This document shows positions 23,001-34,155 of a DNA stretch of 64,000 nt, piece by piece. This DNA is from Coprinopsis marcescibilis (lineage: Eukaryota > Basidiomycota > Agaricomycetes > Agaricales > Psathyrellaceae). The first letter of the stretch is position 1; the number at the start of each line of letters is the position of its first letter. The notes below the pieces were generated by a model, which searched no databases, was not told the origin of the DNA, and saw only the letters and a list, made by a program, of their open reading frames with translations. The DNA is taken from positions 66,904 to 130,903 of the forward strand of contig ML210171.1 in assembly GCA_004369085.1 (NCBI GenBank), given 5' to 3'. A program made the translations under genes and the position numbers.

Positions 23001-25844
23001 TCTCGGGACAACGGAGGCACCATCGCAAGGGAACTAGTGGAGGAGTGAGCTACATGATTCAAATAAAACACTGCTGAAATATGTTACGTACAGCAATACG
23101 GGAGAATTCGTTTTCCATGCATGCTCCCCAGGCTGAAAGCAGCATAGTTAGCCTTCATGTCGGAATCTTGGTTCTAGGCACTTACCATATCCCAGGGGGT
23201 TAACGTATGATATCCAGAACAGCCAACGCTTCATCTCCAAGATGGGGATCAGGTACCCACAGTATTGAACACTAAGCAGCGACACCGAGTCAGCGTCATC
23301 TCAAGGCGAGCAATCCCAGGAACTCACAAATTCGGGAAGAAGAACACCGCCAGCCGGAATGCTGCATTGAAGTCAAAGCAGAGCAATCCCAAGGTTCTGA
23401 AGAGACCCTGGATGGCAAGGAAGGCGAGGTAGTTGAACAGATGGAAGGTAAAGAATGCGCCCGCTGAGCGATGGAGACCGGCCATGAAGTACACGATGAT
23501 GTTATACATCAACACTCGGGAAGCCGAAAAGGGCATATCGGCGAGGAGGTTGGCCAAGGAGATTGCTGACGCCCTGTACATGCTGTAGTCCGTCTACAAC
23601 ACGGAGAATCAGACGTCCGCTTTCCCAGCGACTTTAGCCACCGACGTACCTGTTTTCGTACAATGGGGCGACCAACCATCTGGGTTGGCAACTCAGCAAA
23701 AGCATCCAGACAGGTAACCATCAGTGCAGTGAAAATCAAGCTAATAACAATCAGTATCAGTTTTCTTGTTGGCGATAAATGACATACGCTCCGCGAGTGA
23801 AAGCACCATTTGACGAGAGGGGAAGTTGGAAGAAGGATCCGCCGATAAGCAACGCAAGAACCTATAATGCCAAGCAAGGTCAGCTTACATCCTCCTGCAC
23901 TTGAAATGACGTACCAATGTGAAGAAGTAACCCGTCTTCAGCTGGAAGTCATCCTGCAAACGTGTTTGGAATTGACGCTTGGTCAACGCCCACACCTGAC
24001 CTGAGAATCCTAAGGTATAAGGGCTCCGGCTCGAGACACCACGTTTCTTGTCTGCGGCAACAGCTGCGCGGAAAGCTTCCTGGTCGGACTTCTCGGATTC
24101 CATGAATCTCTTATGCTCTTGAGCGGCTTTGTTGGTCTCAACGCCAAAACGAGACTGGAGATAACTTGTTTCCAAGTCAGCGGGAGTGGATGGTGTGTCG
24201 TTTGATGATCGTCCAGGAGCAAATTGACGTTCGTTGGGGTCCGTGCAGCCAGTCAAGTAGTCCGCAGTGGTTTGTCGGGGCAACGGGTTGTACCCAAGGC
24301 CCTCAAAATAGGCGCGTGCCTCCGAAGGAGAACCATAGAACACTTGCCTGCCACCGTCGATAAGGAGGACCTTGTCGAAAAGCTGATAGATACTCTCGCT
24401 AGCCTGGTACCTAACCAGGATGAGAGCATTCAGCTTTGCAATTCATTTAAAGTCGATGAATCACTCACAAGGTGACGAAGGTAGTTTGGCCCAGGACATC
24501 CGTCATAACCCGAAGACTTCGGACGAAGTCCAAGGCGGTCGAGGCGTCCAAGCCACGGGTGGAGTTATCCCAGCACTGAACGCGCGCGCGAGTTGCCATC
24601 ATCTCAGCAATACTAACGCGCTTGCGCTCGCCACCTGAGACACCTCGAACAAATTCATCTCCGACAAGAGTATCCTTGGTATGCGAGATGTTCAACATTC
24701 GTAGCAAAGTGTCCTCGACCTCTCGGTTGAAATCCTTCTTTGACAATCCAGGCAACCGACCATTGGGACCAGGAGCTTTCCTACGTACGGCTGTCAGTCA
24801 GCGGGCTTAGAACAGGTGGATGTGAAGCTTACATAGACAAAGCAAACTGCAGAGTCTGCCCAACAGTGAGTGTAGGGATATGAAGGTCGTCTTCACAATG
24901 CTGTCAGGATGTGATCTCGTAGATGTCAGAGAAAAATCAGCTAACCTTCGTGATTGAACACAACCTCGCCCTTGTAGTGCTTATGCATTTCCTCTGCCTC
25001 GATTCCGGCATAGAGAACATTTCCGGTTACTTTGGCGAATTCTTCTCTCTGATTTGCGATTGCCTTCAAGAAAGTCGTGCAACCAGCACCAGGGCAGCCA
25101 AGTACGAGACACATTTCACCAGGCTTGAGGACACCCGTTGCCCTAATGAAATGCCGTAAGTTATGATGTGCTGACTGAGCTTGTGCGAGTCGGTTTGCCT
25201 ACTTGTGGATGATGGGCTCTGTCCTTTCTTCCTTCTTTTTTAGCGGTGTGATGTAGCTGAACAAGGCCCATATCCATGTTAGGGGGGCGATAAAGAAGTC
25301 CCAAATAGAATCTGAAAGTCATGTCAGAATCGACAGTTGTGGTCTTCAACTCTATCAACGCGCTTACCAGCAAGGGTAGGAACAATTATCTGGGCCTATT
25401 GTCAGCATTGGCGGCGACGTATGATTAGATGATCTCTCGCTCACCTTGTTTTCGTTGTGTTCGGGAACCTCAACTTCCAAATCTTCCCATACAACCCCGA
25501 CTCTCTGTTCGAATAGTTTATATCGGTTTTAAAGCCTTAAAAAACATGTTACTTGCCTTGTGCTTGATACCGGCTTGCTGGTTGGCATCGTTTGAAGAAG
25601 TCAGGTACTCTCGAAGGTCGAACCGGTCAGAGTCGTCTCCATCAGAATCCGCCTTTTCTAGGTCATTGCTCGACGTTTGTCTTTTGCTACGCCTGCTGCT
25701 TCGGGAAAGTGTCCGTGAAAGAGCATTGAAGTCGGCCTCAGCGCGTGCCACTACGTCGTCGGTCGGGTGGTTCTGTGGAGACCCATTTCTGGAAACTTGG
25801 GGATAGTCGTTCAGAGTTATCGTCTCTGCGGGCGTGGACGCCAT
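20015..25844 (-). CDS. PDR-type full-size ABC transporter A (ABCG efflux pump)
   Basis: Layout is (NBD-TMD)2, a plasma-membrane drug or lipid efflux pump by family. Starts [11 protein letters not shown] (ATG 25844), with [20 protein letters not shown] ahead of NBD1. NBD1 Walker A is degenerate, GCPGAGCTT (Cys for Lys); the signature [13 protein letters not shown] is intact; Walker B reads [13 protein letters not shown] (Asn for Glu); the switch position is Tyr (LYQASES). NBD2 has canonical Walker [10 protein letters not shown], degenerate signature [10 protein letters not shown], Walker [16 protein letters not shown] and switch His in CTIHQPS. This asymmetry is known for Pdr5. TMD pieces such as [18 protein letters not shown] and [12 protein letters not shown] are visible, and the cysteine-containing loop [15 protein letters not shown] precedes the C-terminus, [11 protein letters not shown]. 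More than 20 short exons, no break found. Substrate unknown. Confidence 0.88.
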
Positions 25845-28487
25845 AGCTAAGATATGGGGCGATGGGACGACAGCATTTCGCAAGACGTCATGGGTGTTTT
25901 ATAGGGAATCAGGTTGGTTTATAATACAACCTAAATTCAACGAAGGATTCAACTGATTGTGATATTACCAACCTTGTTGCGATCCCGTCATATCAGGACC
26001 TGCCTGTTGGAACGATCAACGCCGGTCAATGTACACGGCAACAAACATCCAAATGGACGATTCCACGAGTTACAGGCTCCAAACCAGCGAATTCCTGTGT
26101 ACGGCTTGAAACTTGCTGAGTAAGGGTACCCCCAAGGTGAGCTTACTCTTGCCATTGCCTGGAAATTTGAATGAACCTTAGGGTCTGGTAGGGCCTGCTC
26201 AAGCAGGCGAAATCATTCGGAAATGAGCGCATTTGCCCAAAGAATATCCAAAGAAGTGACCATCCGTCGACACCTTGAGAGATTCGGTGAATTAGAACGG
26301 GCTCAAGGCGGTAACAGGTTAATGATACGTGTCAAGCGCGAAAGTCGCCAGCCACCGATTCTGGTCGCGCTTACTCATCCGACATCGAGATCGGTGGATT
26401 TTGCATCCGATATGGAGTTGATATGGAGGAACACTCTAGGACGCCGCTCAGGCCTCAGGACGAGTCAAATCTCCGTAACACGCCGATTTTGCACACCTGT
26501 GGAGACGTTAAGGCATTACAAACACAATCATAGGCGCCCACCCAACTTCTTCTATGTGGAAAATGATGTCAATAGAACGACCCCTCTTCGGTTCAATTAT
26601 TTTTGAGACCTCGCAGTGGCCAGGACATTGTATCCTTGGTGGCGGCAAAATACTCCAGTGATTGACGTTGCGGACGTCCAAAAGGAGACTCACTGCGGGT
26701 GATGCGCTGGGCTTCCGTACCATTAACAACTTTTTCAGAAGGGGCCAAGAAGGGGCCTTCAGACTTTGAGAACAAACCCAGCTTCACGTCTAGCCTAGGT
26801 ATGGAAAAAGATTATTACCGTATACCCTGGAATGACAATATTTGTATGGATGCAAGACTCCCCCGACTTCAACCATCTCCATCGGAATCAAACCATCCGG
26901 CAAAAACGATCCAATCTACTAGGTGTTATCGCAAGCCTCGCAAAAGAACACCGAAACGGATCTGATTCAATAAATCTGGGTTGCTTCGCCCAAGACCCTT
27001 GGTTACATGGATGTGTAATCCACCTTCGAGCCTTAACAGGCCTTAACACCATGCCAGAAGAATCTCGTTATCTTCAACGTTATTTTACTTTCGAATGAGT
27101 AAGCTTGGATTAAATCGAGGTAAGTCTCCGAATTCGGAACAGTGTCAGGATCCCTGTCCGACTGTCCCTCTCGAACTTGTGTGGTCTCTTGTGCTACAGT
27201 ACTGAGCATTTTTAGTGTAAACTATACATACTGTAACGCCTGAAAAGCTATTGGCTGTCGAGAAATGCATGCATGCACGTATGTATGGCCTGTTACCTGC
27301 GGAAGCCTCCATGGAGCAGCGTGGAGCCTGCCCTCTCCTTTAATAATTAATCAGGTCAATTAATGAACATGCTACAGTGATTCTAACTCACTGGGAACCA
27401 GATATTCTCGGTCAGCGATGAGAAAGTACGCATTCTTCGCCCGAGAGTAATACCGAGGACAGAGAGAAGGCTCAATAAGCGCCCATCAACCAAGCGCGAG
27501 GACTGTCAGGGGTGCCGCAGCTGATCCGGTGCTATTCTGATTGTTCGTCCACGCCATAGGGCAGCGTAGAACACCGTTACATAGGCACTCATGCTTTGAA
27601 TGACGACTAGGTGTACCACGCCCATCCCCATCATCTCGAACGCGGATCAGTCTGGCATCGCTGGATTGGGCTGCCCGTCACCTGCGGCGACGATCGATGT
27701 GCTGAAAGTACAAGCTTGGCATTAATTCAATGTTCAACATTCATCTCCCTTATGACGGGTGACCACTCTTGACAAAGATAGATCCTGACGATTTATAAAT
27801 TCGTTTTATCAACTTCGTCTGAAGGCGAGTAACACGCTGTAACACGACGTACCGGTTACATTCATGTCTCGCATGTCTATGAGGCGGCCTCACACCACGT
27901 TGTTGCGATTGGACAGATAACGATCACTTCTTTCGAAGAACCCTACCAATACCTGGAACCGAACTTCTACAGCAGTATATCCAGGATTACTTACAAAGCG
28001 AACTTGGATGAATAATCACTGTTCTAAATGAACAAATTTCGCCGCGCTCTCACATCATTTCGCAGCTGGTGAATAAGCATCGATCATCTGTTAACGTTTC
28101 CAAGAAGCTGTAGGCGTCCGAATCGTAGCCTTACAGGGTTGCCTAGTCGATTCCTAGTCGGTAAATCGATCGGATACATGAATACTGGTGAAGGTTTCTG
28201 CACACAAGTTTGATTTCCGATGTTGCAAAGCCTTGAGGCATCCGTAAATAAATCACTGCTGGTAACGGGATATACAAAACTTAAATTTGTTAATAAGTTT
28301 GTTATTAAGCGCTCGCTACGAGTGGGTCACATTCACTACGATCGGAAACAATCACTTACTACCCGCACATAACGCTGCGTGACCACAAACAAAGCAGAAT
28401 GTCGGTGTTTCTTGGTCCTCCGGTGCTCTTCTGGGCTCCCAATTAAAGCTTAAATCCACTCCTTCCTGCGCGGAGATTTATATCTTT
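25845..28487. other. Intergenic, about 2.6 kb
   Basis: Holds the promoter of ABC transporter A at its left end and the 3' flank of the LLYHGT copy 1 gene at its right end. Open frames such as 26223-26606 (127 codons) have no recognisable domain. AT-rich toward 27200-28300. I see nothing else that can be supported. Confidence 0.5.
25897..25903 (-). promoter_or_regulatory. TATA-like box of ABC transporter A
   Basis: TATAAAA on the minus strand, 53-59 bp upstream of the ATG at 25844. The same spacing recurs in transporters B and C, which supports a real core promoter with a short 5' UTR. Confidence 0.55.
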
Positions 28488-30421
28488 TCACCATCCAAGC
28501 GTTTCCAGTGGCCTTAAACGCCGAATACACCTTGGTTGAGGTCGGATCCACTCATATTCCGGGACAACAGCCCCGTTGCTGGACGTATTCTTGCAGGGTT
28601 CGCCGTCCTCGTATGCTGCCTCGAACCCTGAGACCCCGGGTTGCGAACTAAGTGATGTAGGCCAGGTTCCATCTGGACACCGGAAGAACGGGAATGTAGG
28701 TAGGTAACACGTTTCCTTGCGGGATGTTCGATTGAGTGAAGCGTTGAATACATGCGGCAGCAGACTAACCTCATACCCGCATTCGGGCTTGCACTTGACC
28801 CACACACTCCAATCCAACCATTTCACCAGGACGTCCATTTCTCCCTTCCACTTGGCAACGACCTCCTCAAATGAAGCCTTGTCCTTGATGCTCGATGGGG
28901 TACCTGGCTTTGCAAGCCTATCTCCATCCCTTCTGCCCAAATCCCAACCACGACTCGGCAGATTTCGTGGAGAACGTCGTTAACTGCTTTCAGCAGGAGT
29001 CGCTCTGACGAAGTCAGGTGCAGAGAATGCAAAATGAACTTGGTGTGCGTAGTGGCACAATGTTCGAATACCGGAGATGCCCAAGAAAACGGATGCTTGG
29101 TGTCATGACGAGGCCGAACGTCGTTGAGAACGTAGGCTGTAAGCAGGCTTGCAGCGTACTCGTGGACGTCCTTCGCAATCTTCTCCGCTCGCGGGGTATC
29201 ACGGTTGGTTGTCGAGGTAGTATTGATATGGCTTCCGTGAAGCATGTACTGCAGAAGCTCCAGCCTGTCAGCGTAGCGATGAATAACCACCCTGTACAGA
29301 CTAGTCCAGTCAACACCACTTCCACCAGACTCCGCCTTCAAGACTTCGTCCAGGCGTTCGAGTAATTGTTCCCTATCTGGTTTGCTGAGAGCATTGACGC
29401 GATGTTGCCACCGCTCATACTCGATACGAGGTGTCGAAAGACTCGGGAATAAGTCTGAGTCGTAGAATGATACTAGTTTGGAAAGATCCAGCTTTACGCG
29501 GGTCTCTCCCGGGAAGTGCTTGTAACGGTGACCCGACTCGAGGTAGTGGAACATCCACATTGGATATTGCTTTAATCGAGGCATTTTGGGCGGTGGGGCT
29601 CCAGGAGGTAGGGCAGGGCCCTGGTTGATCAGGTTGAGGAACGACACTTGCTCGACACCACTCCTGAAGTCACAGAGCATGATCTCACTGAATTCGTGGA
29701 AGACTGAGTTAGCTGCTCAAAAGTACCTGCGAAAGACCTACAAGTTTGCCTGCATTCTCAAGAATCCATCGAGCTTGTACTGTTTTCCCCATTCGCAAAG
29801 GCGGTTAATCCTCTCGTCTTCTTTGAACAGCCGATCTGGGTCAACGTCTCCCCAAACAATGAGATCTTGCGCGTCCATACACCCGTGTAGCTTTGCAGCA
29901 CTGTTGCCATCGAAATACAAAAGGTTCAACGGGCGCGTTGTTGAGAGAGTGAGATGATAACATCCCTTGCCTTCTTCGACCGCTCTGCAAAACATGTATG
30001 AGAGCTCTGGGTCCAGCGCAACCCACTCTGGTGTAGTAGGGGTGACATTACGATACGTTCCGTGATAAAGCAAAGTGCCCGTCGGCATAGTCGCTGGGAC
30101 AATATTGTGGCCTAAGGATATCCACAACTGGTGTCACTCTTAGCTCGTTCCAAGATCCTTGTTGGACTCACCGCTGCGGTAATGTGTGTTTCCCCATTCC
30201 TGAAGCAACGAGCTGACGCCGTCGAATATGAAATTGCTCGTTGTGTTGCTAGACGATAGTGGAATGTCAAACCTCCAGCGGCACAAATCCACATCCTCGG
30301 AGCTCGGAATATGACAATGGTCATTGGACCCTGCAGTGCGTTGCAAAGCAACTTGGGTTGCCCAGGAGAGGGCTGCAAGTTGAATAATCACAATACAAGT
30401 TCTACGTGCACTTGCCCCCAT
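28488..30421 (-). pseudogene. LLYHGT family secreted protein, copy 1, frameshifted
   Basis: Exons 30421-30172, 30111-29742, 29687-28770 and 28715-28488 match copy 2 in order, phase and splice sites; exon 2 is 370 nt in both. The N-terminus is a probable signal peptide (MGASARRTCIVIIQLAALSW), then FDIPLSSSNTTSNFIFDGVS and GHNIVPATMPTGTLLYHGTY. Exon 3 is 918 nt, where an in-frame exon would leave 917 divisible by 3 after the split codon; it does not. Reading frame is lost near 28900-28920, between EGMEIGL and KPGTPSSIKDKASFEE; the downstream frame still matches copy 2 (KWLDWSVWVKC, later YEWIRPQPRCIRRLRPL). It is either a young pseudogene, a truncated protein ending soon after the shift, or a sequencing error. 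Function unknown; see copy 2. Confidence 0.72.
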
Positions 30422-30893
30422 TCTGTTCCTTTTTGATAACCCTCCCTGCGAAGCGTGTTTTATGGAAGTCTACACCGCTCAGCGTTGATTCGCTTGGAGA
30501 AAGATTGACACTGTTGTTGGGAGTGCGAGGTCGCTTCACAGCCATCCTTTGAATTCCTTGCGATGTGGGCTCAAATTTCGGGGCCAATAAACAGGCAAGC
30601 AGACGAAGTTTTACCACATTCGACGCGTGTTATTAGATTGATAATTAGGGAGGTTCAACATGGTCATGGTCATGGTGAACGACATCTGGATGGAGGACCC
30701 GACCTACTGGCAGGTCCTGTGCAGTTGCAAATTCATGGTCCGTGCGCGAATGAATGCCAAGAGCTTTCGCTTTAAGCGACTCTACTTGGACGGACGTGAA
30801 ACAAATCGCATTCATGATAGCTAGTAGTAACTTGTAGCAACTGCAGTAGATGCAAGAATATATGTAGTCAGATGTGCATTCTACCCTTCACCA
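30422..30893. other. Intergenic between the two LLYHGT paralogues
   Basis: This 472-bp stretch must hold the promoter of copy 1 and the 3' end of copy 2. A CATAAAA element on the minus strand (30458-30464) lies 37-43 bp upstream of the copy 1 ATG. No gene is seen. Confidence 0.5.
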
Positions 30894-32783
30894 TCACCCT
30901 ATAAGTATCGGCAACGGTCTCAACCTGCGGATACACTTTGGCTTAGGGCGGGTCCACTCGTAGCCTGGATGGCTGATGGTAGTCGGCTTTGACGAGCATG
31001 GGTCATTGTCGAGCGAGGATCCAAGGGTGTCGAAGGCTGGGACCGAGCCGTCTGGACATCGGAGGAAAGGCCAAGGCGCTATGGCGCACGTTTCCTACGG
31101 CCCCCTATTTGTATCCCCAATCTTGTCTGAAACACTTACCTCGAACCCACAAGCAGGATCACACTTTACCAATGCACTCCAGTCCAGCCATTTGATTAAT
31201 CCATCCAGCTCGTCGGCCCACTTGACCACCAACTCATCGAATCGGGTTTCGGACACGATGGTCGTTGGGGCTCCAGGGGTGTGCAACCCCAACTCCATTC
31301 CTTCAGCCCAAATGCCCACAACTACCCGACAAATCTCATGGAGAACGTCGTTGACGGACTGTAGCAACATTTTCTCCGAGTTGGTCAAGGACGATAACCT
31401 CGAAATGTACTTGGTGTGTGTCGTGGCGCATGTCTCGAATACAAGGGACGCCCAGCCATGAGGGTACTCAGAGGGACGGGGCCGAACGTCGTTGAGAACG
31501 TATGCCGTGAGCATGCTGGCGATGTATTCATGGACCTCGAATGCTATTTTCTCTGCTTTGTTGCTGAATACCAGGTCGTGCATGTGCTTGCCATCGAGCA
31601 TATACCGCAAAATGTCCAGTCGATCAGAGTACCGGCGGACAATCACCCTGTACAAGCTCGACCAGTCCACGCCACTCCCAGCAGGTTTGCTATTAAGGAT
31701 TTCGTCCAACCGTTCCATCAATTTTCCGATATCAGGTTTGTCGAGACCGCCTACTCGATGCTCCCACCTTTCATGTTGGCTATGTAAACGCGAAAGGCTT
31801 GGGAATAGATCCTTGTCGTAGAAGGAGATGATCCCGGACAAGTCCAACTTGACCCGTGTTTCTCCAGGGAAATCGCGGTGCCACTGGCCGGATAGAAGGT
31901 AATTATAAGACCACCACGGGTATTCCTTCGTGGGCCTCTCAGGAGGCGGTCCTTTTGGGGGTAATATGCGACCTATGCTGACGAGGTTGAGAAATGAGAC
32001 CTCTTCAACCCCATTTGCGAAGTCGCAAAGCATGATTTCGCTGTGAAGCTCTTAGTCAGTCACATAAGTTCCCCGAGGGCCGGTAAAGAAAGGGCACACA
32101 CAAATTGGCCTGCATCCTCAAAAATCCGTCCAAATTGTACTTCTTTCCCCATTCGCAAAGGAATTTGATTCTCCCATAATCATTAGAAAGCCGTTCGGGC
32201 TTGACCTCGCCCCAAACCATGAGGTCTTGGGCGTCCATACACCCATGCATCATGGCGGCACTACCTCCATCGAAGTACAGCATGTTCAACGGGCGGGTCG
32301 CAGCAAGGGTAAGGTGGTAGCACCCTTTGCCTTCTTCCAGCCATCGGCAGAACAAGTAAGAGTGCTCTGGGTCGACGGCCACGAATTCAGGGGTGGTGGG
32401 GGTGACATTATGATAGGTTCCATGGTAGAGCAGGGTCCCAGTTGGTATTGTTACTGGAACGATATTATGACCTGAGTACGCAGTAAAAGTGAGTATTAAT
32501 AGAAGGTAGGTATATTTACACGACAATCACCGTTACGATAGCGTGCATTACCCCACAGTTGCAGTAATGAGCTGACCCCGTCAAAAAGGTGGTTGCTGGT
32601 CGTGTTGCTGCTCGATAACGGTATGTCGAATCGCCATCCACTGTTTTGTTTCTCGAGTACCTCAGAATCGGGTGACCGCCCAGTAGGCGATGGTTCACTT
32701 GGACTGTGAAGGGGCGCCTGGGCTGCCTTCGATGCTGTCGCCAGCTGAAGAAATGCGAGGGTGAGCCTGGTTCTTGAAACCAT
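30894..32783 (-). CDS. LLYHGT family secreted or lumenal protein, copy 2, intact; uncharacterised
   Basis: Exons 32783-32531, 32471-32102, 32040-31140 and 31094-30894 give 574 aa in frame; introns are 59, 61 and 45 nt. A signal-peptide-like start (MVSRTRLTLAFLQLATASKA) precedes a Ser/Pro-rich stretch and FDIPLSSSNTTSNHLFDGVS. The conserved core begins at about residue 85 (GHNIVPVTIPTGTLLYHGTY, then VAVDPEHSYLFCR and GCYHLTLAATRPLNMLYFDG, then CMDAQDLMVWGEV). A long helical second half contains VLNDVRPR, CATTHTKYISR and VNDVLHEICRVVVGIWAEGM; cysteines cluster at the end (KCDPACGFE, FLRCPDGS, KCIRRLRPL). I recall uncharacterised fungal homologues but no function. The YHGT motif followed about 20 residues later by SYxFC resembles ADP-ribosyltransferase folds; this is inference only. 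Confidence 0.78.
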
Positions 32784-34155
32784 CGAAGTACTCGGTAAGC
32801 CTCGGGGTCTCGCGCTGAAGCAGTCGTTAATCGGTATGGCAGGGAGTAGTCCTTGTTGGACCTCTTTCTGCTGAGGCCCTAGAGCTCTCTTCGTGTAGTT
32901 ATGGTTGGGTTTGTGGACGCCGACTCGCCGGACGTCGCCCACAAGCCACAAGAATTCGGACCTAATAGTAACGACATTTACAATTGAAATCGTCAGGGAG
33001 TACTACAAAATGGCATATGTAGTTGCGATGAAGTCGTCCGGCGTGGATTTCAAAAAAAAATCGATGCTGTTGTGGACGAAGGGAAGGACGAGAAAGGCAA
33101 TCAATCGCCTGCGAAGCGCGCTGGTGGCCCGTTCGATTCAGATGCGGTCAGCACAGTGGCACACCAAGCCAGGATCTTGTATTTGAACCACATCTACCTC
33201 TCATCAGAACAATGCGCAGCACAAATCCACGGCAAGTCGCAATGTAGTATATCAACTGGCGTCTATTTAATAGCCGCCTTTAACCAATTTGACTATCCTC
33301 GACGGCGGTCGTCTCATCCTTCTGATTTGCCACGACATGCGGAATACATTGTACAAAATCTGTCCACAAAGTCTGGACTCCTGTCAGACTGTCACCCTCG
33401 GATCTGGAAAGAACAGTAGAAACCACCCGGTATGTCTTCCATTGTACCAGTGCTCCACCTTCTTGTGGGATCAGATCATGTCCCGACAATCGACAAGAAT
33501 TAGCGGGTGTGCCTCTTTTTCGACATGCCGAGACACATTTGTGATTGTACAGAATTCTTCAAGGACTCACCTGAAACTATATGCTTGTTCAATCTTGTTC
33601 ATCCGTCGACGAATGGAAAGCTCATCGATGCTTACCTCTTCCTGGGCAATGTTGCAAATCTTCTGTCGTGATAAGGGCCGGATTTACGTTGTTTAAAATC
33701 ACCCCTTCACACTCCGAGTTCCAGCAGAGAAATACAGTGGTGGATTCAGAAGCAATAAACGATGCAGCCTTCTTTCACATCCACAATCAATCACCTCAAG
33801 CCGCACTGTAAACTAACCTGTCCACCTGGCATTCGGTAAGAATCCTCCCATCCCACACACAACTTCTTTGTGAGAGGATATCGAAGACGCAAAAGCAACG
33901 AATTCGATCTGATAGGAAATTCAACGATTAGTACAGTGTTGGCTACAACTAACGGTATCAGGAGGTATATCGAGTAAACGAGTGTAATGATAATAAAGGA
34001 ACGTGTTTGTATGACCTGCTCGCGGTGAGCTGCCCTAAGATGTTGCATAAACCCAAAAGAATCCAAAAATCTAGTTTCAAATGCTGTAGTGGTAATTAAG
34101 CCCCTTGTCCTTCCACCTTGTGCAATGTCCGTCTGAATCATAGTCCTTCCATTGT
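32784..34155. other. Intergenic, about 1.4 kb
   Basis: Lies between the start of LLYHGT copy 2 and the end of the GH128 gene. Short overlapping open frames only, none recognisable. It includes a poly-A run near 33050. Confidence 0.5.

Noticed and set aside
26223..26606. Plus-strand 127-codon open frame upstream of transporter A
   Set aside because: No domain, no splice partners, no similarity to neighbouring genes.
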